Part shown: positions 7,204 through 15,094 of the stretch, piece after piece
Numbering within the stretch: position 1 is the first letter of the stretch
Layout of the letters: the number at the start of each line of letters is the position of its first letter
DNA from: a virus
DNA length: 44,362 nt
Virus record (IMG/VR): IMGVR_UViG_3300027805_000023
Location: 1-44,362 of that record
Strand: one strand, 5' to 3'
The notes under the pieces: model-generated
Told to the model about the DNA's origin: nothing
The model's database searches: none
What the model saw: only the letters and a program-made list of their open reading frames with translations
Position numbers and translations under genes: made by a program

Positions 7204-7233
7204 ATTATACTATAGATTAGTATGAAGAATCAA
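7204..7233 (-). promoter_or_regulatory. sigma70-like promoter TTGATT-N18-TATAAT
   Basis: On the minus strand TTGATT (7228-7233) is followed after 18 bases by TATAAT (7204-7209), then GTTTAATAGGGG. The latter string also follows the promoter at 16028-16056. It lies at the end of the 7217-7582 gene and would drive the HTH-like and metallophosphoesterase genes. Confidence 0.55.
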
Positions 7234-7582
7234 TACCTGATGCGAACCCACCACGCTTCATAACTGAAGGCATGACTGGTGCGTTAGCTAGCGTTGAAGC
7301 AGCTTCTGGCGAGGTGTTCTTCATGTAAGATGCTTTGATTGAATACGCAGCACCCTGTCGTTCTCCACCTTGGGCAGCTGGCACGTTTGGACGTGCAACC
7401 TTTGTTCCCATAGCGGTTGGGTCTCCAGCTTGTGCTCCACCCTTAGGCATGAGCTTTCCTGTAGTTGGTCGTACGTCAGCTGATGGTGAAGTGAACTTAG
7501 TTCCTTCTCCAGCACCCATTGTTGGACGACCCTGCGAAGCCATATAGCTTGCAGCATCTTTTGCTGTATCATTTTGTTTCAT
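7217..7582 (-). CDS. hypothetical low-complexity protein
   Basis: 121 residues, rich in Gly, Ala, Ser, Pro and Thr, with no enzyme or membrane motif. The sequence looks largely disordered (for example KLMPKGGAQAGDPTAMGTK). The ATG has only a weak site upstream. The region before it holds a direct GTTAGTG repeat (7585-7591, 7599-7605) and a TGAGATCTCA palindrome (7603-7612). It sits between the SpoVS-like gene and a promoter. It could be a minor virion protein or a disordered interaction protein; I do not recognise it. Confidence 0.5.
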   Translation of the reverse strand: MKQNDTAKDAASYMASQGRPTMGAGEGTKFTSPSADVRPTTGKLMPKGGAQAGDPTAMGTKVARPNVPAAQGGERQGAAYSIKASYMKNTSPEAASTLANAPVMPSVMKRGGFASGIDSSY

Positions 7583-7626
7583 AGTTAGTGCCTAACTGTT
7601 AGTGAGATCTCATTGCAAATGATATA

Positions 7627-7905
7627 TTAACTTACTGTAATTGTAAAGACAATCGCGCTTATCTGACCATCTCTTGAATCTACTGTTGTAAATCCTGGAC
7701 GGCAGGTTAGGTTCATACCACGAGGTGCCACATAACCGCTGGCAATAGCAATTGCTTTTACCGCCTGGTTAACTGCTGAGGCACCTACAGCGCGTAGGTA
7801 CACCTGAGGCTTTTCATATAGCGCATGCGCTATAGCTGAGCCTACTGATTGAGCATTTGAGCTTGCGCTTACACGCAAAAACTTCTCTTCTGTTGAGTCT
7901 GTCAC
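7627..7905 (-). CDS. spoVS: SpoVS-like protein (stage V sporulation protein S family)
   Basis: 92 residues from a GTG with AAGGAC upstream. It has the family signatures RVSASSNAQSVGSAIAHAL (11-29) and GASAVNQAVKAIAIASGYVA (41-60), followed by PRGMNLTCRPGFTTV. SpoVS is a small Alba-like protein that influences sporulation and septation in Bacillus. Homologues occur in actinobacteria and some phages. In a phage it may bind nucleic acid and alter the host cell cycle or gene expression. Full length and intact compared with the usual 85-90 residues. The family call is confident; the role in infection is unknown. Confidence 0.88.
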   Translation of the reverse strand: MTDSTEEKFLRVSASSNAQSVGSAIAHALYEKPQVYLRAVGASAVNQAVKAIAIASGYVAPRGMNLTCRPGFTTVDSRDGQISAIVFTITVS

Positions 7906-7949
7906 GAGTTGTAGTCCTTTAGGTTCGAGTTTTAGTCGCCCACCTAAGG

Positions 7950-7959
7950 AATATACTAC
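7950..7959 (-). promoter_or_regulatory. candidate -10 region upstream of spoVS
   Basis: The minus strand reads GTAGTATATT at the end of the upstream nuclease gene, the same 10-mer as at 2058-2067. It would begin transcription about 40 bases before the spoVS GTG. No clear -35 box is visible. Confidence 0.3.
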
Positions 7960-8303
7960 GGTGTATCTCCGTATCCCGCTGCCCTAAGTAGGCCTACAAA
8001 ATCTTCTAGTCTAAGGATGGTCACCCACTCCCCAATAGAGGCCTCTCCCTGCCCGTTTAAGCGCAGTACAGCTACGGGTAGATCTTTCCCATTATGACGT
8101 TCCTTTAACTGCTTTATAACGGCACTGGGATTGAAATCCTTGCGTGCCTTTACTTCCCAGTCAATCCCGATTGTGCCAGTAACATCAGTACCACTGCGAC
8201 CAGCACCAGTGCTCTCAGCAAATGGAAACCCATTTTCTGCAAGGTAGTTTGCGACAACTTTTTGTGATCTATATCCACGATGTTTCCTACTCTGACTAGG
8301 CAT
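7956..8303 (-). CDS. PD-(D/E)XK nuclease, Holliday junction resolvase-like
   Basis: 115 residues from the ATG at 8303, chosen for the AGGAGA site 6 bases upstream. It has a basic start (MPSQSRKHRGYRSQ), a probable helix with Lys and a glutamate, then GTDVTG and IDWEVKARKDF. The D...ExK arrangement (Asp in GTD, Glu and Lys in WEVKA) is the nuclease core of Hjc/VRR-like endonucleases. It probably cuts branched DNA during replication or packaging. It overlaps the 48-residue gene upstream by 8 bases. A second nuclease of similar type is encoded at 10114. Substrate specificity is inferred. Confidence 0.65.
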   Translation of the reverse strand: MPSQSRKHRGYRSQKVVANYLAENGFPFAESTGAGRSGTDVTGTIGIDWEVKARKDFNPSAVIKQLKERHNGKDLPVAVLRLNGQGEASIGEWVTILRLEDFVGLLRAAGYGDTP

Positions 8304-8442
8304 GAGGCTCTCCTGTGATTGCCTCCCACATTTCTTTTGCAATCTGTAGACGCAGCTCTTGCTCACGGTACTTCCACGTCTTTTCTACAGTCTTAATACC
8401 AAGCTCTTCATCTGTAAACAGTGATAGTTGTTCCCATGTCAT
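8296..8442 (-). CDS. 48-residue hypothetical protein, translationally coupled
   Basis: A short gene starting MTWEQLSLFTDEELG and ending TGEPHA. GGAGG lies 8 bases before the ATG. The ATG overlaps the upstream stop (ATGA), and its own TAG overlaps the next start by 8 bases. The protein is charged and probably helical, with no recognised domain. Both overlaps and the ribosome binding site make it a convincing gene despite its length. Placed between a phage protein of unknown function and a nuclease, it may be an accessory to one of them. Confidence 0.65.
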   Translation of the reverse strand: MTWEQLSLFTDEELGIKTVEKTWKYREQELRLQIAKEMWEAITGEPHA

Positions 8443-8921
8443 GTGTTGAACCTCCGTTGTCTAGATCTTAATCCTTCTCCAGCTGATGTACGACGTGTCA
8501 GCTCACGAGATACCACATTGCTATCTCTTTCAACATTAAGAGTCTTAGTCTCTAGCAGTTTACGAAACGCATACTTAATATCCAGATCGTGCACAAGCTC
8601 TTTCATCTCATCTGTAGCTGCAATAGTAGCCTTAGCCAAAGCAACGCGATCATTCTTACCTCCGGTCCAACCCTTCAGCATACCGGCAGCTTCGTACTGA
8701 TCTACAGAACGTTGAGCTTCTCTCTCATTAATAATAGAGATAGCCAAGGCTCCAGCTAAGTGGTCGTTCCATTGAGTTAGGTGTACAAATAGATCCATAA
8801 GACCTTCGTCGTCTAGATCTGTTATGTCTCTAGGCAAAGGTGGGATAGACTCATCCGGCTTAGGTGCCAAAGAAAAACCCAGCTCTGTTAAAGCATCAAC
8901 AACTTGCTTACTTACGCTCAT
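8439..8921 (-). CDS. hypothetical conserved-looking phage protein
   Basis: 160 residues from the ATG at 8921, with GGAGAG 7 bases upstream; longer in-frame starts lack a site. It is an all-helical-looking soluble protein with IPPLPRDITDLDDEGLMDLF (about 27-46) and a basic C-terminus (RRTSAGEGLRSRQRRF). No catalytic motif is visible. It lies directly downstream of the Cas4-like nuclease and overlaps it by 14 bases, so a role as nuclease partner or recombination accessory is possible but unproven. Confidence 0.55.
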   Translation of the reverse strand: MSVSKQVVDALTELGFSLAPKPDESIPPLPRDITDLDDEGLMDLFVHLTQWNDHLAGALAISIINEREAQRSVDQYEAAGMLKGWTGGKNDRVALAKATIAATDEMKELVHDLDIKYAFRKLLETKTLNVERDSNVVSRELTRRTSAGEGLRSRQRRFNT

Positions 8922-9798
8922 ATGATAACTCTCCATCTCTAAACGGTGCGCAACGCTTACAACCTTTTTGTAGGTTGATGTTACACACAGGCTCACGATC
9001 ATTCTCTACAGCCCAGGCAACATCACGAGCCTTGTCAAAGATCTCAGCTGTGTATTCTGGGTTGTACTTTACTACAAACTCTTTATACTCTTGGTTAGCC
9101 TTAAGCTCATAGATAAATACGATCTCGTCTGGAGCGCTAGGCAGTAAACCTTCTTCTAACATTAAGTGGCACAGGTGTAGGTATACCTGACCCTGTAGCT
9201 GGTGGGAACGTAGAGGTGTGCGAATATTCTTCCACACAACATCAATGTCGTTGTTATACTGAGCCATCATGGCAGGCATTTCCATACGGATAGTTCCTGT
9301 ACCGATTGACTTGATCTCAATAAGGCAGTCATCTCCTAGGCCTTTAATCCAACCGTCTGCGTGCCCGCGCATCATATACTTATCGCTGCGTAATGGGACC
9401 TCGTTATACACAATATCATCTAAAGAATAACCTGTAGAAGTGCTCCACACATACTCTCCAGTAGAAGGAACATACCACTTACCGTACAACACGCCCATAT
9501 CTTTAAACCACTTCTGCCACTTAGCGTGGATAGTGTGTCCCTCGGCAAAGATAGATGCCAGGCGCAGCGTAGTCTTATCACGAGTCTCTACGTAGTTACC
9601 TTTGATGGCGTGGTATTGGGCAACAGCACACCACTCCGCCTTAATAATATCTGAGGGATGGATGTAAGACTGATCACGCTCATCAAAAGGCTGCGCTAGA
9701 ACATGGCGCTCTAAGGCACCCATCAAGCGAGTCTCTCTTTTATTTGCATTAAGAAATGCTTTAAGATCCTTGCTCTGAATCGTTGTTGGTTTTGCCAT
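8908..9798 (-). CDS. Cas4-like / RecB-family Fe-S exonuclease
   Basis: 296 residues from the ATG at 9798 with GGAGGG 6 bases upstream. One cysteine lies near the N-terminus (Cys57 in AEWC) and three near the C-terminus (Cys272, Cys280, Cys283). This is the 1+3 pattern of a 4Fe-4S cluster in Cas4 and AddB-type nucleases. Between them are HADGW (146-150), LIEIKS (159-164) and a QxxxY motif (Gln203-Tyr207), the PD-(D/E)XK active site. It probably resects DNA ends to feed the phage RecA. No cas genes or repeats are nearby, so a CRISPR role is not indicated. Confidence 0.78.
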   Translation of the reverse strand: MAKPTTIQSKDLKAFLNANKRETRLMGALERHVLAQPFDERDQSYIHPSDIIKAEWCAVAQYHAIKGNYVETRDKTTLRLASIFAEGHTIHAKWQKWFKDMGVLYGKWYVPSTGEYVWSTSTGYSLDDIVYNEVPLRSDKYMMRGHADGWIKGLGDDCLIEIKSIGTGTIRMEMPAMMAQYNNDIDVVWKNIRTPLRSHQLQGQVYLHLCHLMLEEGLLPSAPDEIVFIYELKANQEYKEFVVKYNPEYTAEIFDKARDVAWAVENDREPVCNINLQKGCKRCAPFRDGELSYERK

Positions 9799-10114
9799 GC
9801 TTACCCTCCAGGTCAAGCCACTGGTCCAAAGTTAGACCGAGCTTTTTAATTTTACGCTGAGCTGCGTTTCGTTCTCGGTGGGATAGTCCGCCAAAGATTC
9901 CGTGCAACTCATCATTTAATATTGCTTCTTTAAGACATTCTTTTCTTACTGGACAAGGAGGTCTTCCATCCTTACCCCAGCATATGGCCTTTGCTTTATC
10001 CGCAATCGGCTTGTACAAAGCTTTGTCTCGTGGTGGAAAGAACATCTCTGTATCTTCTCCACGACACTTGGCTTCGTATCTCCAAGTCCAATCTGGATCA
10101 TCACTATATCGCAC
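9761..10114 (-). CDS. whiB: WhiB-family Fe-S regulator with expanded cysteine spacing
   Basis: 117 residues from a GTG that overlaps the upstream stop (TAGTG), with GAGGTGA upstream. It has Cys17 in AKCRG and a DTEMFFPPRD segment, then Cys45, Cys54 and Cys60, and GIFGG at 72-76 followed by a basic helix. WhiB proteins bind a 4Fe-4S cluster and modulate the host sigma factor. The canonical spacing CxxC-x5-C is changed here to C-x8-C-x5-C by six extra residues. The glycine turn is GIFGG instead of GVWGG. It overlaps the nuclease start by 38 bases. A second, canonical WhiB is encoded at 20170. Confidence 0.82.
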   Translation of the reverse strand: MRYSDDPDWTWRYEAKCRGEDTEMFFPPRDKALYKPIADKAKAICWGKDGRPPCPVRKECLKEAILNDELHGIFGGLSHRERNAAQRKIKKLGLTLDQWLDLEGKHGKTNNDSEQGS

Positions 10115-10431
10115 TACTCACCTCTTAATGCATTACGCATTTCAAAAAAATCCTCCTCTAGTAGCACCACATAGTTTTCGCCATCAAGATGCAGACCAAG
10201 AACTGGAGTTCTGCTATCAAGTATTGCTTCTTTAGTAATCTTTTCAAGTACTTCTGACTTGATAGTTACCGACTTCTTTCCTGTCCACTTATGCTCGATA
10301 AGAAGATCGTCACTTCTGACGTCTCCTTTACGAGACCAAAATGCACCGGAGGCGGCGCTGCGCTTGCCACCTGTTACTTTCTCTAAACGCTTTTCATGCT
10401 TTAGAGATTGCTTCTGACCTTCACTCTTCAT
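10114..10431 (-). CDS. Holliday junction resolvase-like PD-(D/E)XK endonuclease
   Basis: 105 residues. Lys-rich N-terminus, then GGKRSAASGAFWSRKGDVRS and LLIEHKWTGKKSVTI. The Asp in GDVR and the Glu/Lys in IEHK form the nuclease core, similar to archaeal Hjc and phage resolvases of this size. It should resolve branched recombination and replication intermediates. It starts inside the end of the recA-like gene (11-base overlap) and is coupled to whiB downstream, so it belongs to the recombination block. The substrate is inferred. Confidence 0.68.
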   Translation of the reverse strand: MKSEGQKQSLKHEKRLEKVTGGKRSAASGAFWSRKGDVRSDDLLIEHKWTGKKSVTIKSEVLEKITKEAILDSRTPVLGLHLDGENYVVLLEEDFFEMRNALRGE

Positions 10432-11479
10432 CTGGACTCAGCATAATAACTGGGGTCGACTTGAGCGTGTCCATTACTGCTGCGGTAAGTTCTTCTCTTA
10501 GATCAATCTCTTCACGTAGTGAGTCGATGAGAGCCTGAGCGCCTTGCCACTTACGATCATTATAGTACATCCAGCCACCCCGACGATCCACGATGCCATT
10601 GAGGATGGATAGGGCAACGATTTCCTTACCGGAATCGTAGCCCCCAGCGTTAACTGGTCCTCCATCTGCAAAGTAGAAGTCGAGGTAAGCTGTTTGCTGT
10701 GGCGGGTAAGTCTTGTTCTTAATTGTCCGGACACGGATTGTTTGCCCCACACGGCGCTTCTCCTGTCCAGTGCCTACCTCTAGCCAATCATCACGCTTTA
10801 CTTCGCAACGAACGCTGTAGGCATAGTCTTTGCCAAGACCACCCGGAGTTGTACGAGGATCGCCGTGCATGACACCGATCTTCATACGGTATTGGTTGAT
10901 CATCATGCCCAAGATTGGGCGTTCTGAATCAATCAAATCTCTTTTTGTTGCTGACGCAACCTTACGGAAGAACTTGTTAGTGATTAGAGCTCCTCGTCCA
11001 ACGGTGAATTCATCCATTTCTTTCTCATCCTCTGCTCCAGGAACCAAGGCAGGAAGAGAATCAATAACGACCATATCCACAGCTTTGCTTTCCATAAACG
11101 TAATAACCGCACCATATGCATCCTCCATGTTGTTAGTTTCTACAAGAATAACTCTCTCAGTTATAACACCGCAGAGCTCGGCGTACTTTGAATCAAAGTC
11201 TTCAGCAGCAATCCACACTGCAGTAAAGTTAGGATTAGCCTTTTGGTTAGCAGCAATCGTGCGAAGCGCTAATGCTGTCTTACCATGAGATGCCTCACCA
11301 ATAAGCTCTACCCAACGGTTCATTGGCCAGCCACCACCTAGTACAACGTCTAGTGTTAGTGAGCCGGTTGTAATGCGTGGAGAAAGAATCACTTCACTGG
11401 CAGCAACAACTGTGTTCTGTCCCAGCTTCTTGTTAAGCTGTGCGACAATCTTTAATGCCTCTGAGTTAATAACTGCCAT
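10421..11479 (-). CDS. recA: RecA-like recombinase
   Basis: 352 residues. Walker A is GEASHGKT at 61-68 and Walker B ends VVIDS at about 137-141. Other RecA features are SPRITTGSLTLDVVLGGG before the P-loop, an ITNKFFRKV helix, and INQ at the end of a strand. It forms ATP-dependent filaments on single-stranded DNA and drives strand exchange. It is somewhat diverged from cellular RecA and lacks the long C-terminal domain. It lies with Hjc-like and Cas4-like nucleases and is coupled by TAATG to a zinc-ribbon protein. Confidence 0.88.
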   Translation of the reverse strand: MAVINSEALKIVAQLNKKLGQNTVVAASEVILSPRITTGSLTLDVVLGGGWPMNRWVELIGEASHGKTALALRTIAANQKANPNFTAVWIAAEDFDSKYAELCGVITERVILVETNNMEDAYGAVITFMESKAVDMVVIDSLPALVPGAEDEKEMDEFTVGRGALITNKFFRKVASATKRDLIDSERPILGMMINQYRMKIGVMHGDPRTTPGGLGKDYAYSVRCEVKRDDWLEVGTGQEKRRVGQTIRVRTIKNKTYPPQQTAYLDFYFADGGPVNAGGYDSGKEIVALSILNGIVDRRGGWMYYNDRKWQGAQALIDSLREEIDLREELTAAVMDTLKSTPVIMLSPDEE

Positions 11480-11874
11480 TATCCGATCCTATCTACGATT
11501 GTTGTTGGATTAAATCCGCCTGATTGTCCTACCTGAATTGCCTTCTGTGTGGGCCCTGAACTGCTTCCACCTGTACCTGCAATGCCTGACCCTGTCTGTT
11601 GAATAGGGTATCCGCAATCGTAGCAGCGCATACGTTGCGTACCTTGTGGTGCAAAGTAGTTTCCTGAACCACAGTCTGGGCATGTGTCGGAGCGCTTAGC
11701 ACTCTGGGCCTTAGTAACTAACTGATCTGTCTCTGGATTGTAGCCAACACGTACGTTAGGCTGTTGTACCGGAGGTGTGTATGGAACCTGCGGTGCTGGT
11801 CCTGTAGGTGGCATTGCCTGTCGTGGAGTTGCTCCTCCACCTAATCTGCGAGCCCACCAATCGTTATTCGACAT
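11479..11874 (-). CDS. zinc-ribbon protein with disordered tails
   Basis: 131 residues. CPDCGSGNY (about 65-73) and CYDCGYP (about 84-90) form a CxxC-x16-CxxC zinc ribbon. The N-terminal half is proline/glutamine rich and the C-terminal half glycine/serine rich, both probably disordered. It is coupled to recA by a one-base TAATG overlap, which suggests a role with recombination or replication proteins. No further function can be read. Confidence 0.65.
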   Translation of the reverse strand: MSNNDWWARRLGGGATPRQAMPPTGPAPQVPYTPPVQQPNVRVGYNPETDQLVTKAQSAKRSDTCPDCGSGNYFAPQGTQRMRCYDCGYPIQQTGSGIAGTGGSSSGPTQKAIQVGQSGGFNPTTIVDRIG

Positions 11875-12319
11875 CTGTTTCCACCTTTGATTCTAATAGT
11901 CCTAAGTTAAAAAGAGTTGATATGCAGGATACCGACGAAGATATCGCTACAATCTTAAATAAATCTACAAGCTTCTCTTCTATATCGGCACCGAGCTTTA
12001 ATACATCTAGGTCGTTGTCATCATCATCTAAAAGATAAGCAGCAGCGGTTATACGAGACGCTAAGTCTGAATGAGAATCAATGAAAGGAATTAGACTAGC
12101 GAAGCGCTCTAAACGCTTTTGACTCTCTAGTTCTTCCATCTCAGCTACCTCATCAGAAATAGGAGGTAGACCTAAAGACTCTGCTATACCTTCTGCAGGC
12201 TCCAGCATAGAGTCGTATATAGCTTGTCGCATTAGTATAGGCAGAGGTATGTGCTTGATCTCAACACGGCTCTTCTTCTTTTTCTTTCGTTTAAAGATCA
12301 ATCTTTTGCCTCTCCCCAT
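11864..12319 (-). CDS. hypothetical acidic helical protein with basic N-terminus
   Basis: 151 residues. The first 20 residues are strongly basic (GRGKRLIFKRKKKKKSR), then a mostly helical, acidic body (LLDDDDNDLDVLKLGADIEE). The gene starts inside the 3' end of the polymerase gene (22-base overlap) and lacks a clear ribosome binding site, so expression may depend on coupling. It could be a polymerase or recombinase accessory; I recognise no family. Confidence 0.55.
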   Translation of the reverse strand: MGRGKRLIFKRKKKKKSRVEIKHIPLPILMRQAIYDSMLEPAEGIAESLGLPPISDEVAEMEELESQKRLERFASLIPFIDSHSDLASRITAAAYLLDDDDNDLDVLKLGADIEEKLVDLFKIVAISSSVSCISTLFNLGLLESKVETDVE

Positions 12320-14277
12320 TTATCTACTATTTTAACATCTGCTAGCATAGGTATTGACAGGGCTTTGATGCCCTCCATAGCCTCACGAATAGCTGCAGCT
12401 GTTTCTTCGATTACTTCCTTTGGCGCAACCGTTACCAATTCATCATGAATAGTAAGGATCATTGCAGCTTTGTCTGGCAACAATCCTTCTGCTCGTACCA
12501 TAGCCAGCTTAATAAGATCTGCTGCTGATCCCTGGATAACGGTGTTGAAAGCCTGACGTTCTGCTCCAGCACGCTTTCCAATTTCACGAGACAACATGTC
12601 TGGTAGGTAACGACGTCGGTTCATATACGTAAGTGCGTAGGGAACAGGGCCACGTCTACGTGTCTCTGCTACTACCTGACGCTTGTACTTAGTTATGGAA
12701 GGAAACTTACGTGCAAAGTTATCTAACAGATCACGAGCTTCTTTACCGGACACTCCGATAGAAGTAGCAATCTTCTCAGGACCAATACCGTACATCATAC
12801 CTAGCACAAGAGTCTTTGCGCCACTGCGGTCTACACCAACAGTGTCACCAATAGTTGTGTAAATATCTACGCCGTCTAAGTAGTTCTGGCAAAGCACTCT
12901 GTCACCACTGAAGGAAGAAAGAATGCGAGGTTCGATCTGAGAGTAGTCAGCTACAACAAGTTGGTAACCCTCTGGCGGTACAAAAAGATTTCTAATAGCT
13001 TTTCCATTAGCAGTACGTGGGTTGGGTACGTTCTGTAGGTTTGGATTACGGCTAGAGAAGCGTCCGGTCTCCGCACCATACTGAATGAAGTCTGTGTGGA
13101 TCCTGCCGTTCAAAAGCAGTGCTCTCTTAGCCACTGTTTTAGACTTGCCCGAAGTTGTCCTAGTTATGTCTCCACCAAGGTAAGGAATTACATAAGTAGT
13201 TAGTAACTTATTTAGGTCAGAATAATTAAGAAGGGCGTCAACCAGTGCATCCTTGCCCATGAATGCTTTGATTGCTGGTTCAGATACCGAGAAGTCTGAG
13301 ATGACAAGGTCATTACCTGCCTCATCATTCTTGACGCCCTTCGGGGTGAGTACACGTGGTTTAAGTCCGCGACCACCCTCCTTCTTACTAGAAAACAATA
13401 GCTTTTGTTTCTCAGGTACGCTGTTGATATTAAATGCTTTTCCTGCTAAGCGATAGATGGTTGCCTTAGTTTCTTCTAACTGGTTCTCAAGATCTTCTTT
13501 AAGAACTTTAAGAGCATCAACATCAATGTCTGCGCCATGAAGTTCCATGCGAGAGATTACATATAGCACATCCATCTCAAGCTTAAATACGCCCAGAACA
13601 TTATCACGCTCTAACTTAGGAGCATACTTATTCCATAGCTTCCAAGTCCACTCTGCGTCTAGCCCTGCGTAGGTAGCAACATCATCAAAGGTGTGCGCTT
13701 CAATCTGTGCGCCTACACCCTTGACCATGTGGTAATCAAACTCGCGCTTTAAACAATCATCAAGACCCAAGTTATGATTGTTACGAGTATCTAGAACAAA
13801 GGCTGCGTTGAGGGTGCAAGCATATGGCTTGGCAGGCAATTGTCCTAGATACTTCGTAACACTCTGTAGATCAAACTTTAAGTTGTGGCCAATCTTAAGC
13901 ATGTCACCAAAGAACAATGGCTTAAGGGCTTTAAATACTTCTCCGGGGGTAAGCTGCTCTGGGGCTTCTCCAAATACTTTAGTAGCTTTGCGCTCATCTT
14001 TACTGTAATCGGATGCACGAAGAGGCAGACCTTTAATGATACGGTCTTGTGCAGAAGGAAGTAAAGGATAGTCTGTATGAAGGTACTCACCATTAGGATG
14101 ACCCATAGGAATAACATCAACACGATCATTAGTAGCCATAGCAATCCACACGACTTGATTCTGTCGTGGATCGCCACGATGATCGCCCATGGTTTCTACG
14201 TCAAATACAAAAGCATCTTGTGTTAGATAGTACGACACAAGCTCTTGTAACTGTTCAGATGTTGTAATGATATTCAT
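12298..14277 (-). CDS. polA: family A DNA polymerase with 3'-5' exonuclease
   Basis: 659 residues; ATG with AGGAG 5 bases upstream. Proofreading motifs: Exo I D26-x-E28, Exo II N132/D136 in GHNLKFD, Exo III Y203/D207. Polymerase motifs: TGRFSSRNPNLQN (404-416), motif A DYSQIE at 444-449, motif B R484-x3-K488 to Y496-G497, motif C HDE at 611-613. There is no 5'-3' exonuclease domain, as usual in phages. The residue equivalent to E. coli Phe762 is Leu492. Phage work has associated Leu at this site with slower polymerases and less strictly lytic lifestyles. It is the replicative polymerase of this phage. Confidence 0.93.
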   Translation of the reverse strand: MNIITTSEQLQELVSYYLTQDAFVFDVETMGDHRGDPRQNQVVWIAMATNDRVDVIPMGHPNGEYLHTDYPLLPSAQDRIIKGLPLRASDYSKDERKATKVFGEAPEQLTPGEVFKALKPLFFGDMLKIGHNLKFDLQSVTKYLGQLPAKPYACTLNAAFVLDTRNNHNLGLDDCLKREFDYHMVKGVGAQIEAHTFDDVATYAGLDAEWTWKLWNKYAPKLERDNVLGVFKLEMDVLYVISRMELHGADIDVDALKVLKEDLENQLEETKATIYRLAGKAFNINSVPEKQKLLFSSKKEGGRGLKPRVLTPKGVKNDEAGNDLVISDFSVSEPAIKAFMGKDALVDALLNYSDLNKLLTTYVIPYLGGDITRTTSGKSKTVAKRALLLNGRIHTDFIQYGAETGRFSSRNPNLQNVPNPRTANGKAIRNLFVPPEGYQLVVADYSQIEPRILSSFSGDRVLCQNYLDGVDIYTTIGDTVGVDRSGAKTLVLGMMYGIGPEKIATSIGVSGKEARDLLDNFARKFPSITKYKRQVVAETRRRGPVPYALTYMNRRRYLPDMLSREIGKRAGAERQAFNTVIQGSAADLIKLAMVRAEGLLPDKAAMILTIHDELVTVAPKEVIEETAAAIREAMEGIKALSIPMLADVKIVDKWGEAKD

Positions 14278-14299
14278 TGCGCTCCTAAGGTTTGGTTAA

Positions 14300-14337
14300 G
14301 GGAGCCGGTAGAAAGGAGGTTCAAAAACCCGGCTCCC
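14300..14337 (-). promoter_or_regulatory. long-loop hairpin upstream of the polymerase gene
   Basis: GGGAGCCGG (14300-14308) and CCGGCTCCC (14329-14337) form a 9-bp perfect stem with a 20-base loop, in the 78-bp gap between the SSB-like gene and the polymerase. No T tract follows on the minus strand, so it is not a standard terminator. It might be an RNA processing site, an attenuator or a protein-binding element. Confidence 0.5.
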
Positions 14338-14355
14338 CCAACAAGATGGGACTAC

Positions 14356-15057
14356 TTATCCGTTGGCTGCGATTTCACGAGCAATCTCCGCAAGCTCTGC
14401 CTTGGTTGAAGTATGGAGAGCTTCAGGTCCAAGTGGCTTTAGGGTCTTGATTAACTCAGCAGCAGCAACAGGATCAATATCCCATTCCTCAGCAAGGTCA
14501 CGTTCTTTAACAGGTACAACGCTGTAAGATGTCTTGGTCCCCGTGCCAGTCTTACTTACTGCATAGTACATGTCTGGACGATTGAGAGGTGCTGTCTTCT
14601 TATCAGAAGCAAGCTTCTCAAGTTGTCCACAGAGGCGTACACCAACAATCATTAGTTGAACTTGTGGTTCTTCATCAGATAGATTTAGAACTGTAAAGGC
14701 GAACTTCTGTGATGGAATGCTACCAACTTGAACTAGTGGGTCGCCTTCGCCAATACCGATAAATGATTTCTTTCCTGGTCGATTAACCCAGTGTTGCATG
14801 AACACAATTGGTTCGTCGGAGATAAACTTTACAAGCTGAACATCTTCATCAAACTTGAAGTCAGTTGCAAATGATTTGGCAGATTTAGCTACAGCCTTCT
14901 TGGCTGCACTCCAACCAGTCTGAATGCTGGAGGATGTTGGTGAGGATGTATTTTCGTCCTCTTCAATAAACAGGTCATCTGCTTCTAGAGATGCTGCTGT
15001 TGTGTATGAGTCAACGTTTGGAACGTCTGACTTGTTGATACGTAGTGATGTGGTCAT
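14356..15057 (-). CDS. putative single-stranded DNA-binding protein
   Basis: 233 residues. After a Ser/Thr-rich linker (about 38-46) comes a beta-rich domain: VQLVKFISDEPIVFMQHWVN, SFIGIGEGDPL, KFAFTVLNLSD and VQLMIVGVRLCGQLEKL. It then continues through LNRPDMYYAVSKTGTG and YSVVPV. This order resembles OB-fold SSBs of phages (gp32/gp2.5-like), although the terminal acidic tail is not obvious. It sits directly upstream of the polymerase, as expected for a replication SSB. The call rests on fold-like pattern and context only. Confidence 0.55.
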   Translation of the reverse strand: MTTSLRINKSDVPNVDSYTTAASLEADDLFIEEDENTSSPTSSSIQTGWSAAKKAVAKSAKSFATDFKFDEDVQLVKFISDEPIVFMQHWVNRPGKKSFIGIGEGDPLVQVGSIPSQKFAFTVLNLSDEEPQVQLMIVGVRLCGQLEKLASDKKTAPLNRPDMYYAVSKTGTGTKTSYSVVPVKERDLAEEWDIDPVAAAELIKTLKPLGPEALHTSTKAELAEIAREIAANG

Positions 15058-15094
15058 TGGTTTCTTCTTTCATAGGATCAGTGGATCATGGTTA

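Noticed and set aside
7603-7612. Palindrome TGAGATCTCA as an operator
   Set aside because: Only 10 bp and with no second copy seen, so chance is likely.
8908-9798. CRISPR-associated Cas4
   Set aside because: The Fe-S nuclease motifs are real, but no cas1/cas2 genes or repeat-spacer array occur in the window. It fits a phage recombination nuclease.
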